In this document: piece after piece, positions 46,357 through 56,259 of the stretch
Layout: every line of letters starts with the position of its first letter
Numbering within the stretch: the stretch's first letter is position 1
Source: Pseudomonadota bacterium
GTDB lineage: Bacteria > Pseudomonadota > Gammaproteobacteria > Eutrophobiales > Eutrophobiaceae
Direction: 5' to 3'
DNA: 57,944 bases
Assembly: GCA_022574295.1 (NCBI GenBank)
Contig: JACZSJ010000005.1
Location: forward strand, 1-57,944
The notes under the pieces: model-generated
What the model saw: the letters and a program-made list of their open reading frames with translations, nothing else
What the model was told of the DNA's origin: nothing
Databases searched by the model: none
Translations under genes and position numbers: made by a program

Positions 46357-47397
46357 ATGGAATACAGACGACTGGGTCGAACTGATATTAATGTAAGTTT
46401 GTTATGCCTTGGCACTATGACCTGGGGCGAACAAAATACCGAAGCTGAAGCAGTTGAACAACTGGATTACGCTATTGATCAAGGCATTAACTTTATTGAT
46501 ACCGCAGAGCTTTATCCTGTCGCGCCAATGGAGGAGACACAGGGAAGAACGGAAACCTATCTTGGTCACTGGCTGAATAAACGAAAAGGTCGTGATAAGT
46601 TAATTATCTCATCAAAAGTTTGTGCTACTGCAGACTGGATACCTTACCTGAGAAATGGAAATGCCCGGCTGGACAAACAAAATATTGAGGCCGCATTGAA
46701 TGGCAGTTTAAAAAGATTACAAACAGATTATATCGATCTTTACCAACCGCACTGGCCAGAACGAGATACCAACTTCTTTGGCAAACTGGGCTACTACCAC
46801 GCGCCTGAAAAAGACGGTGTGCCCATTGAAGAAACTCTTGGGGTGCTGAACGATTTGGTGCAATCTGGAAAGATAAGACATATTGGACTTTCTAATGAAA
46901 CGGCCTGGGGTATTTCTGAATATTGTCGGCTATCAGAGCAAAATCATTTTCCACGCATTGTCTCAATACAAAACCCCTACAATTTATTAAACCGTAGTTA
47001 TGAAATTGGCATGTCAGAATTTGCTCATCGTGAAAATGTCGGGCTCCTGGCCTATTCGCCAATGGCATTTGGTGTGTTAAGTGGGAAATATCTCAATGAT
47101 GCAAAACCCGAGGGCGCACGAATTACATTGTTTGAGCGATTTTCCCGGTATACCAATGAAATGGGTATCGCTTGCACAGAAGCCTACGTCAATCTTGCAA
47201 AAGCGAGTGGCCTGGATCCGGCGCAAATGGCATTGGCTTTTGTTAACACACGTCCATTTCTGACCAGCAACATTATTGGGGCAACAAATATGACGCAATT
47301 AAGATCAAATATTGCAAGTCTGGATATTAATCTCTCGAAAGATGTTTTGCGCGAAATTGAAAATATCCATCACCAGCAGGCAAATCCGTGCCCATAA
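46357..47397 (+). CDS. Aldo/keto reductase, Tas-like
   Basis: This NADP(H)-dependent oxidoreductase of the Tas/AKR group has the catalytic tetrad D48 and Y53 (FIDTAELYPV), K87 (IISSKVCATADW) and H132 (LYQPHWPERDT). MEYRRLGRTDINVSLLCLG starts the barrel, and LAYSPMAFGVLSGKY and SNIIGATNMTQL carry cofactor contacts. The EGARITLFERFSRYTNE loop is typical of Tas. The natural substrate is unknown. A TAGGGA ribosome-binding site precedes the ATG. Confidence 0.88.
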   Translation: MEYRRLGRTDINVSLLCLGTMTWGEQNTEAEAVEQLDYAIDQGINFIDTAELYPVAPMEETQGRTETYLGHWLNKRKGRDKLIISSKVCATADWIPYLRNGNARLDKQNIEAALNGSLKRLQTDYIDLYQPHWPERDTNFFGKLGYYHAPEKDGVPIEETLGVLNDLVQSGKIRHIGLSNETAWGISEYCRLSEQNHFPRIVSIQNPYNLLNRSYEIGMSEFAHRENVGLLAYSPMAFGVLSGKYLNDAKPEGARITLFERFSRYTNEMGIACTEAYVNLAKASGLDPAQMALAFVNTRPFLTSNIIGATNMTQLRSNIASLDINLSKDVLREIENIHHQQANPCP

Positions 47398-47410
47398 ACA
47401 ACAAAAAGCT

Positions 47411-47458
47411 TATACCTAAACTACCTGGAAATGCAGGCTTCAGAGTAGTTTGGGTATA
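47411..47458. repeat. Intact copy of a dispersed palindromic repeat
   Basis: Fourteen-base arms at 47411-47424 (TATACCTAAACTAC) and 47445-47458 pair with one G-T wobble, around an inner partly paired segment containing TGGAAATGCA. Related copies lie at 3961-4003 and 34480-34502. It sits 14 bp after the aldo/keto reductase stop and 53 bp before purB, where it could also act as a transcript end. Confidence 0.7.
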
Positions 47459-47510
47459 GAATAACCATCCGAAACTCATTTGCCTGTTGGACTTTATAGG
47501 AAGCTTATAA

Positions 47511-48887
<1,377 letters not shown>

Positions 48888-48913
48888 TTATATAGATTTA
48901 ACGAGTATCGAAC

Positions 48914-49426
48914 ATGTACGATATTGGGGATTATAGACTTGGTGAGACAGACAAATTATTACAGTTAGAAACACGCGCTGAAAATAGTCTGGCCGCCAAT
49001 CATATGGCAAAGCAATGTCGAAGAACCCTGAATATCATCAGTAGAAAACTGGATCCTGTAGCCTTTGATACAGAAGAGTTTGCCGATGCGGTCAAATATC
49101 TTGCACTTCGTCATCGAAGGGCGAAGATTCAAATTATCGTATTCGAAACAGATACCATTGTAAAACGTGGACATCGCCTGCTTGAATTAGCTGGAAAATT
49201 AAGTTCCTTTATCGAATTACGGAAGGCACATTATTCTTTTGATGCTTATAACGAGTGCCTGATGGTGGCAGATGCGACTGGCTATATTCACAGAAATAAT
49301 GGTGAGCGCTACGAAGGGACATTAAATTTTAAAGACCGCCGACAGGCCGGAATTTTACTCAAACAATTTGAGGACATGTGGGAATTGGCAACCCCTGATC
49401 CAGATTTAAGAAAAATGATTCTATGA
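48914..49426 (+). CDS. Conserved hypothetical protein (DUF7931-like)
   Basis: A 170-aa soluble protein with no signal peptide. Features are an N-terminal charged stretch (MYDIGDYRLGETDKLLQLE), RRAKIQIIVFETDTIVKRGHRLLELAGKLSSFIELR in two segments resembling a PLD-like or Rossmann-type core, then DATGYIHRNNGERYEG and a final WELATPDPDLRKMIL. I recall similar domains as DUF7931, including as C-terminal parts of acetyltransferases, but no function is known. It lies 26 bp after purB and 9 bp before the secretin-like gene, suggesting one transcript. Confidence 0.7.
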   Translation: MYDIGDYRLGETDKLLQLETRAENSLAANHMAKQCRRTLNIISRKLDPVAFDTEEFADAVKYLALRHRRAKIQIIVFETDTIVKRGHRLLELAGKLSSFIELRKAHYSFDAYNECLMVADATGYIHRNNGERYEGTLNFKDRRQAGILLKQFEDMWELATPDPDLRKMIL

Positions 49427-49435
49427 TAATTATTT

Positions 49436-50302
49436 ATGACGAATAGATTTCACAAACTGATTATTTACCTTGTTCTGCTACTGCCACAATTCACCATGGC
49501 AGAAGAAATGAAATTGGAAATCATCCCGCTTCAACATCGCACGGTTGATGATGTGGTACACATTATTCGCCCGCTGGTCACCCCGGGTGGGACAATCACC
49601 GGAATGAATAATCAACTGATCATCAAAACAACACCTTCAAACCTTCGTGAAATCAGGAAAATTCTTGAAAGCATTGACCACTCCCCAAGAAGATTAATGA
49701 TTACCGTCAAACAAAATCTCGGTGGTAGCCTTAATGTCCATGAAAACACACTGACCGGAAAATACACATCTAATAACGTACACATCAACGCCGGCCATGA
49801 TCACTCCAGTGAAGGTTTATCTGTGTCGGCCGGAAATATAGATTCACATATACGTTTTCGCACACTAAACAACACCTCTCGGATTGATAACAGAAATACA
49901 TTTAGAGTCCAGACTCTGGAAGGCCATCCAGCTTTTATCAATATAGGACAATCTATTCCTGTCAATTCATCAACCACCGTTATCAATGAGAATGGCGTAA
50001 TTGTAAATAACTCAACCGATTACTATGACGTTGGTTCTGGTTTCTATATTTTACCCCGACTTAACGGCGACCGCGTAACATTGTTTGCCGCAACTGATTT
50101 ATCCAGTGTACAGCCCGGCCGCCATCCCGCGCCAAATGTACAGGGCATTGAAACCACTGTAACCGGCAGATTAGGTGAGTGGATGGAGTTAGGCGGTATT
50201 GATCAAAGCTTTCGTCAGGATACTCGTCAGAACTTTGCTTCTTCCAGTCGCCGTGGACAGGAAATACGCACTGTATTGATTAAAGTAGATGAAATAAAAT
50301 AG
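49436..50302 (+). CDS. Short secretin-like periplasmic or outer-membrane protein
   Basis: A signal peptide (about residues 1-22, ending TMA) leads into a secretin N-domain (NolW/STN-like, about 27-82): MKLEIIPLQHRTVDDVVHIIRPL, in two pieces, and GMNNQLIIKTTPSNLREIRKILE. A variable middle is followed by a C-terminal part like the secretin beta-domain (about 155-288): LEGHPAFINIGQSIPV, YDVGSGFYILPRLNGDRVTL and VTGRLGEWMELGGI. At 288 aa it is about half the size of a true secretin and has only one N-domain, so it is unlikely to form a standard secretion channel alone. No type II or pilus genes are nearby. Confidence 0.75.
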   Translation: MTNRFHKLIIYLVLLLPQFTMAEEMKLEIIPLQHRTVDDVVHIIRPLVTPGGTITGMNNQLIIKTTPSNLREIRKILESIDHSPRRLMITVKQNLGGSLNVHENTLTGKYTSNNVHINAGHDHSSEGLSVSAGNIDSHIRFRTLNNTSRIDNRNTFRVQTLEGHPAFINIGQSIPVNSSTTVINENGVIVNNSTDYYDVGSGFYILPRLNGDRVTLFAATDLSSVQPGRHPAPNVQGIETTVTGRLGEWMELGGIDQSFRQDTRQNFASSSRRGQEIRTVLIKVDEIK

Positions 50303-50350
50303 CGACTACCACTACACACGAATTTACGCTTTATTTAATCACTATTTAAT

Positions 50351-50486
50351 TAGGGAACCTCTGATTAAGTTGTCATTTCGACCAACGGGAGAAATCTTAA
50401 GTTGAAAATATTAAGTAAAATCAGTTGGCTACAAGATTTCTCGCTGCGCTCGAAATGACAGGCTGGACTTAATCAGAGGTTCCTTA
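50351..50486. mobile_element. 136-bp MITE-like inverted-repeat element before purL
   Basis: Terminal arms at 50351-50370 and 50467-50486 match at 19 of 20 positions (containing GGAACCTCTGATTAAGT). Inside, TGTCATTTCGA (50371-50381) pairs with TCGAAATGACA (50450-50460), and GAGAAATCTT pairs with AAGATTTCTC. TA dinucleotides at both ends may be a target duplication. No ORF is inside. This is the structure of a non-autonomous transposon derivative. It ends one base before the purL ATG. Confidence 0.75.
50475..50479 (+). promoter_or_regulatory. purL ribosome-binding site inside the element's terminal repeat
   Basis: AGAGG within the right terminal arm lies 8 nt before the purL ATG at 50488, an ideal Shine-Dalgarno spacing. 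No other candidate exists because the element occupies everything upstream. The start itself is fixed by the conserved PurL N-terminus. Confidence 0.6.
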
Positions 50487-50487
50487 G

Positions 50488-53400
50488 ATGCATATTCTTC
50501 GCGGCAAAACCGCACTTTCCGAGTTTAGGCTGAATAAATTACTTCTGGCCCTAAAACAGAAAGTACCTGACATCCAGACTCTGGAATGTCAGTTTATTCA
50601 TTTTGTTCATTCTCGTACTCAGCTTGATAGTCATGAAATTAATCAGATGAATACTATCCTGGTAACATCTGAGCAAGAGAACACAGCTCATAATAACAAA
50701 AAAAACAATCGTTCATTTATCCTGGTGACACCGAGACCCGGAACAATTTCACCCTGGTCAAGTAAGGCAACCGACATAGTTCACAACTGTGGTCTGGACA
50801 ATATCTTACGTATTGAACGAGGTGTCGGCTGGACGCTTTCAGGAAGTAATGGTTACGTGATCAATAGAACAGACCTCAAACAGATTAAACCATTGCTTCA
50901 CGATCGCATGACCGAAATAGTCATGGATGACATCAGGCAAGCGGAGATCCTGTTTCAAACATCAGATGCCGAGCCACTGGAAATAATTGAACTATTGACA
51001 CAGGGTAGGACCAGTCTGGAACAGGCCAATATCGAAATGGGCCTGGCACTTTCGGAGATGGAGATTGACTACTTGCTTGAACATTTTATCAAGATGGGTC
51101 GCAACCCCACTGATGTTGAATTAATGATGTTTGCCCAGGCCAATTCCGAACACTGTCGCCACAAAATATTTAACGCCAAATGGACAATTGATGGAGAGAA
51201 AAAAAACCACTCGCTCTTCGATATGATTCGGCAAACACATCAGAAAAATCCTGGCAAGGTGTTATCTGCATACAGTGATAATTCTGCCGTCACTACGGGT
51301 TACTCAGCATCCAGGTTTTTTCCTCAACCGGCAACACATCAGTATCAATTTAGTCAGGAGGACGTTCATATCTTGATGAAGGTAGAAACCCATAACCATC
51401 CCACTGCCATCTCACCTTACGCAGGGGCATCGACAGGCTCTGGTGGTGAAATCAGGGACGAAACTGCCACTGGTCGGGGTGCAAAGCCCAAAGCGGGTTT
51501 GACTGGGTTTTCCGTATCAAATCTTAAAATCCCTGATTTCCATCAACCATGGGAAGTCGATCATGGCAAACCTGATCGAATAGTTTCTGCGCTGGATATT
51601 ATGCTGGAAGGCCCCATCGGTGCGGCATCTTTCAATAATGAATTTGGCCGACCAGCTCTGGCCGGCTATTTCCGCAGCTATGAACAAAAAGAAAAAGAGG
51701 GTCATATCATTCGTGGCTACCATAAACCTATTATGCTTGCGGGTGGTTACGGCATGATACGGCATGTTCATATTGAAAAAGGCAACATCCCTGTCGGTGC
51801 AAAACTCATTGTCCTTGGCGGTCCGGCCATGCTTATCGGACTGGGGGGCGGTGCCGCATCGTCCATGGCCTCAGGTGAGAGTGTAGAAGATCTTGATTTC
51901 GCTTCTGTACAGAGAGACAACCCGGAGATGGAACGTCGCTGCCAGGAGGTAATTGACGCCTGCTGGGCTATGAAAGAGTCAAACCCCATTATATCAATAC
52001 ACGATGTCGGTGCCGGTGGTTTGTCCAATGCACTCCCGGAACTGGTCAATGACAGTGACCGAGGTGCAACATTTGAATTACGCAAGATCCCAAATGATGA
52101 ACCTGGTATGTCACCCATGGCTGTCTGGTGCAATGAATCTCAGGAGCGTTATGTACTTGCCATTGCCCCTGATGCCATCGCACTCTTCAAGCGTCTTTGT
52201 GAACGTGAACGGGCACCTTTCGCCATCCTTGGCGAGGCGACCAAGGAAGAACAACTCATTCTGAATGACGAATTGTTTCACAACAGGGCAGTCGATTTAC
52301 CCTTATCCGTATTGTTTGGCAAGTTGCCGCGTACGCAAAAAGAAGCCCATACAAATGAGCATATCGATACCGAATTCAAAACCGATGACATAGTACTGGA
52401 GGATGCAATACATCGCATATTGCATTTACCTGCCGTTGCAGATAAACATTTTCTCATTACCATTGGTGATCGTACTATCTCCGGTCTGGTCGCTCGAGAT
52501 CAAATGGTTGGTCCCTGGCAAACACCCGTTGCAGATTGCGCTGTTACATCCAGCTCATTTGATGCCTATACGGGAGAAGCAATGGCCATTGGTGAACGTG
52601 CGCCAATTGCATTAATCAATGCCCCTGCTTCTGGACGAATGGCCGTTGGCGAGGCGCTGACAAATATCGCAGCTGCAAGAATTCTCGATATAGAAGATAT
52701 CGTTTTTTCCGCCAACTGGATGGCAGCTTGCGGACAAGGCGATGAAGATGCAAAACTCTTCCACACGGTTCAGACAGTTAGCGAGCTCTGCCAGGAGCTT
52801 GGAATATGTATTCCAGTAGGCAAAGATTCTTTATCAATGAACACGGTATGGTCAGATCAAGATTCCGACACGCATTCACAGACACAGGTCACCTCGCCAC
52901 TTTCATTAATAATCACAGCATTTTCGCCTGTCGTTGATGTTCGCCATTCACTCACGCCAGAACTTAAAACGGACAAAGGTGAGACACGACTGTTACTCAT
53001 CGATCTAGGTCTCGGTAAAAATCGTTTAGGCAGTTCTTGTTTGACTCAGGTCTATCAGGAAATCTCAGGGGAAACCCCCGATGTTGAAAGTATTCATGAC
53101 CTTAAAGTGTTTTTCAGATCGATTCAGTTGTTGAATGAAATGAGCATCATCCTGGCATATCATGATCGCTCTGATGGCGGATTGTTTGCCAGTCTGTGTG
53201 AGATGGCATTTGCATCGCGGTCAGGGTTAGATCTCAATCTGGATTTCGCAGGCAATAACATATTATCCGTACTATTCAATGAAGAGTTAGGTGCCGTCAT
53301 ACAAGTACGAACGGAAAATCTGGAGCAAGTTTATGATGTATTTAATGATTCAGAGTTCCTGAAAGAACATATTCATGATATTGGCACGCTCAATCAGGAT

Positions 53401-54396
53401 TGCCAATTTAGAATCATTAAAAGCAACGAAACTATTTTCGAAGAAGAACTACTTTCACTACATCGTTCATGGTCAGAAACAACTTTCAGGATGCAATCAC
53501 TAAGAGACAACCCTGTCTCTGCCAAACAGGAATATGAGCGATTGCTTGACCGTAATGATACAGGTTTGTTTGTGGATATTACTTTTGATGCAGATGGAAA
53601 AATCCATGCGCCATACGTGAATAGCGAGGCCAAACCCAGAATGGCTATTCTGCGCGAACAGGGTGTCAATGGTCATATTGAAATGGCTGCAGCATTTCAT
53701 CGTGCTGAATTTGACTGTATTGATGTACATATGAGTGACATTATTTCAGGTGAATTGTCACTTGATTCGTTTAAAGGACTGGTCGCCTGTGGCGGTTTTT
53801 CCTATGGTGATGTTCTGGGTGCAGGCAGAGGCTGGGCAAACTCTATTTTATTTAACGAAACAGCACGTCATGCATTTCAGGTATTTTTTGAAAGACAGGA
53901 TACCTTCTGCCTGGGCATATGTAATGGTTGCCAGATGTTCTCTCACATAAAAGACATCATTCCTGGTGCAGAACACTGGCCTGTTTTTAGTCGTAACGTG
54001 TCTGAACAGTTTGAAGCACGTCTAGTCATGGTAGAAGTACTCGATTCCCCTTCCGTATTCTTTACTGGCATGCATGGTTCCCGACTACCCATTGTTGTCG
54101 CTCATGGTGAGGGGCAAGTTGAACATCTGAATGAGCAATCTGCGAACAATGCCATTGCAACGGTGCAATATGTTGATCACGTGGGTAAGGTGACCGAAAT
54201 GTATCCAAAAAACCCCAATGGTTCTCCCAGGGGTCAGACGGGCTTCACAACAGACGACGGACGTTTCACGATTATGATGCCACATCCAGAAAGAGTATTT
54301 TTGAAAAAACAATATTCATGGTTGCCCGATGACTGGACTGCCGAAAATGGGCCCTGGATGAGAATGTTTTATAATGCGCGCAACTGGATTACTTGA
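50488..54396 (+). CDS. purL: Phosphoribosylformylglycinamidine synthase PurL (long form)
   Basis: PurL converts FGAR to FGAM with glutamine and ATP in purine synthesis. This is the single-chain gammaproteobacterial form of 1302 aa. The N-terminal PurS-like part starts [19 protein letters not shown]. The two ATP/AIRS-like domains include [20 protein letters not shown], a [16 protein letters not shown] segment and [13 protein letters not shown]. The C-terminal glutaminase has the nucleophile in [12 protein letters not shown] and the His/Glu in MPHPERVF. The N-terminus matches E. coli, fixing the start directly next to the MITE-like element. Confidence 0.97.
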   Translation: MHILRGKTALSEFRLNKLLLALKQKVPDIQTLECQFIHFVHSRTQLDSHEINQMNTILVTSEQENTAHNNKKNNRSFILVTPRPGTISPWSSKATDIVHNCGLDNILRIERGVGWTLSGSNGYVINRTDLKQIKPLLHDRMTEIVMDDIRQAEILFQTSDAEPLEIIELLTQGRTSLEQANIEMGLALSEMEIDYLLEHFIKMGRNPTDVELMMFAQANSEHCRHKIFNAKWTIDGEKKNHSLFDMIRQTHQKNPGKVLSAYSDNSAVTTGYSASRFFPQPATHQYQFSQEDVHILMKVETHNHPTAISPYAGASTGSGGEIRDETATGRGAKPKAGLTGFSVSNLKIPDFHQPWEVDHGKPDRIVSALDIMLEGPIGAASFNNEFGRPALAGYFRSYEQKEKEGHIIRGYHKPIMLAGGYGMIRHVHIEKGNIPVGAKLIVLGGPAMLIGLGGGAASSMASGESVEDLDFASVQRDNPEMERRCQEVIDACWAMKESNPIISIHDVGAGGLSNALPELVNDSDRGATFELRKIPNDEPGMSPMAVWCNESQERYVLAIAPDAIALFKRLCERERAPFAILGEATKEEQLILNDELFHNRAVDLPLSVLFGKLPRTQKEAHTNEHIDTEFKTDDIVLEDAIHRILHLPAVADKHFLITIGDRTISGLVARDQMVGPWQTPVADCAVTSSSFDAYTGEAMAIGERAPIALINAPASGRMAVGEALTNIAAARILDIEDIVFSANWMAACGQGDEDAKLFHTVQTVSELCQELGICIPVGKDSLSMNTVWSDQDSDTHSQTQVTSPLSLIITAFSPVVDVRHSLTPELKTDKGETRLLLIDLGLGKNRLGSSCLTQVYQEISGETPDVESIHDLKVFFRSIQLLNEMSIILAYHDRSDGGLFASLCEMAFASRSGLDLNLDFAGNNILSVLFNEELGAVIQVRTENLEQVYDVFNDSEFLKEHIHDIGTLNQDCQFRIIKSNETIFEEELLSLHRSWSETTFRMQSLRDNPVSAKQEYERLLDRNDTGLFVDITFDADGKIHAPYVNSEAKPRMAILREQGVNGHIEMAAAFHRAEFDCIDVHMSDIISGELSLDSFKGLVACGGFSYGDVLGAGRGWANSILFNETARHAFQVFFERQDTFCLGICNGCQMFSHIKDIIPGAEHWPVFSRNVSEQFEARLVMVEVLDSPSVFFTGMHGSRLPIVVAHGEGQVEHLNEQSANNAIATVQYVDHVGKVTEMYPKNPNGSPRGQTGFTTDDGRFTIMMPHPERVFLKKQYSWLPDDWTAENGPWMRMFYNARNWIT

Positions 54397-54516
54397 TGAA
54401 TTAGATACGTTATACTCTTTAAGTACCTTATTTTATTAAATATTTTTATTAAATCACTCCCCTTATCCTTCAGCCTGGGTTAGACTAAGGCCATTTTTAC
54501 AGTGCTGTGGGCAGTT

Positions 54517-55059
54517 ATGGCAGGATCTAAAAACATCACCAGGCAAGATAGTGAGCTATTCCGCCAGGCAATAGGTGAAGTGGACAAGATAGAATACGAT
54601 GGTGCTAACCTAGTTACATCTAAGCCTGCCCCTGTCCCAAATCAAACAATCCTCAGCCAGCAAGATGCATTAAATAAGATGGCTAATGATCCGTTTGACA
54701 TCCCGGATGTAGAGATCGGCGACGAATTATTTTTCAGAAGAGATGGTATACAGCAACAAGTAATGCGAAAGCTACGTCGTGGCCAATACACAATAGAGTC
54801 CGAACTTGATCTGCATGGCATGACCGTAAGTATTGCTAAAAAAGAGTTAGACGGTTTTCTTTCTTATTGTCAGTCAACAAACCGTCGTTGTATTAGAATT
54901 ATTCACGGCAAAGGTCACGGCTCGGTAAATAAAATACCTGTTTTAAAAAATAAACTGAATAAATGGTTACAGAAAGATGATTCGATATTGGCATTCTGCT
55001 CAGCGCCAGCAAATGATGGTGGCACGGGTGCTGTCTATGTCCTCATTAAGAAATATTAA
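54517..55059 (+). CDS. Smr-domain protein
   Basis: The C-terminal Smr domain (about residues 95-180) contains the signature ELDLHGMTVSIAKKEL and the nicking/RNA-binding loop RIIHGKGHGS, ending in AFCSAPANDGGTGAVYVLIKK. The N-terminal region (LFRQAIGEVDKI) is typical of the short SmrA/YdaL/SmrB-type proteins, some of which cleave mRNA at collided ribosomes. A GTG at 54502 in the same frame would add five residues (MLWAV); ATG 54517 fits the family better, though its ribosome-binding site is weak. The A+T-rich gap upstream holds a near-perfect TTTTATTAAA direct repeat. Confidence 0.88.
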   Translation: MAGSKNITRQDSELFRQAIGEVDKIEYDGANLVTSKPAPVPNQTILSQQDALNKMANDPFDIPDVEIGDELFFRRDGIQQQVMRKLRRGQYTIESELDLHGMTVSIAKKELDGFLSYCQSTNRRCIRIIHGKGHGSVNKIPVLKNKLNKWLQKDDSILAFCSAPANDGGTGAVYVLIKKY

Positions 55060-55112
55060 TCGACACATTGATGACCACCTAAACAGACAATATCAAAATC
55101 GGGAACGAACGA

Positions 55113-56204
55113 ATGACTTCAATGATTAAATATTCTGAACATCAATCATCAAAAAGCACTGTACTTATCGTTGATGATCAAGCTACAAGTCGCATTATTC
55201 TGGAAAATATTGCAAAGACCATCGGTGATGATATTAATGTGAAATGTTTTGATAATGCAGCTGACGCACTTCTGGAAATAGAATCTTCGGCACCAGATTT
55301 GATATTGACTGACTATAAAATGCCTAATATCGATGGCGTGGAATTTATAAAAAGATTAAGAAGCAATACTAATTACAGAGATATACCTATTGTTATCATC
55401 ACAGCACTAAATGATAAAAGTGCCCTGTACAAAGCGTTGGAAGCGGGTGCGACTGATTTTCTGGTAAAGCCTGTCGACCCTCACGAATGCAAGGTGCGTT
55501 GTCGCAATCTTCTCACCATGCAAAGGCAACGATTAATCATAAAAAACCATGCAAGCTCACTTGAAGTCAAAATAAAAGAGGCAACACACCAGATACTTTT
55601 ACGTGAAATGGAAACCCTTTCAAGGCTTGCCAGAGCAGGTGAATTCAAGGGCAAGATAGCAGGTAGGAATTTGATTCGCATGGGCAAATTCACCAGTATT
55701 ATCGCTGAAGAAATAGGCTTTGATAAAGAAAAAAGAGAAATACTGGAAATATCATCAAATATGCACGACATAGGTAAGATAGGTATACCCGATAGTATTT
55801 TGTTTAAGGAAGGCCCTTTGGAACCGGAAGAATTTGAGGTTATGAAAGGACATTGTCGTATGGGCTACGAAATTCTGAAAGACAGCCCCTCTCCCTATTT
55901 GCAAATGGGTGCAATCCTTGCCCTGCAACATCACGAAAAATATAATGGTAGTGGTTACCCATGTGGTTTGAAAGGTGATGAGATTTCTATCGAAACGCGT
56001 ATAGCTGCAGTTGCCGACGTGTTCGATGCGCTCATCACAAAACGTTCATACAAAGATATCTGGCCACTTGACAAGGCATATGATTACATCCTCAAGGAAA
56101 AAGGGGAACATTTTGACCCTCAGTGTGTTGATGCTTTCTTTGCTCAGAAAAAAAAGATAAACGAAACTATAGAATATTTAAAAAATAATCGTATTGATAA
56201 TTAA
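55113..56204 (+). CDS. RpfG-like response regulator with HD-GYP phosphodiesterase domain
   Basis: The receiver domain (about 16-135) has acidic pair D21/D22, phospho-acceptor D67 in LILTDYKMPNIDG and K119. The HD-GYP domain (about 165-355) has HD at 218-219 (MHDIGKIGIPD), HHEKYNGSGYP at 273-283 and VADVFDALITKRSYK. HD-GYP proteins hydrolyse cyclic di-GMP. Domain order, length (363 aa) and many segments, such as LVIVDDQATSR-like VLIVDDQATSR and METLSRLARA, closely resemble Xanthomonas RpfG. The early conserved His of some HD-GYP domains reads Asn here (GRNLIRM). An RpfC-like kinase follows 55 bp downstream. Confidence 0.85.
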   Translation: MTSMIKYSEHQSSKSTVLIVDDQATSRIILENIAKTIGDDINVKCFDNAADALLEIESSAPDLILTDYKMPNIDGVEFIKRLRSNTNYRDIPIVIITALNDKSALYKALEAGATDFLVKPVDPHECKVRCRNLLTMQRQRLIIKNHASSLEVKIKEATHQILLREMETLSRLARAGEFKGKIAGRNLIRMGKFTSIIAEEIGFDKEKREILEISSNMHDIGKIGIPDSILFKEGPLEPEEFEVMKGHCRMGYEILKDSPSPYLQMGAILALQHHEKYNGSGYPCGLKGDEISIETRIAAVADVFDALITKRSYKDIWPLDKAYDYILKEKGEHFDPQCVDAFFAQKKKINETIEYLKNNRIDN

Positions 56205-56259
56205 TTAAGAGATATCTATCATGTACAGATTTTATTAGATAAAAAAAGCAAGTTATTAA

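Noticed and set aside
54430-54455. Direct TTTTATTAAA repeats before the Smr gene as iterons or an origin
   Set aside because: Only two copies in an AT-rich gap; no DnaA boxes or replication genes nearby.
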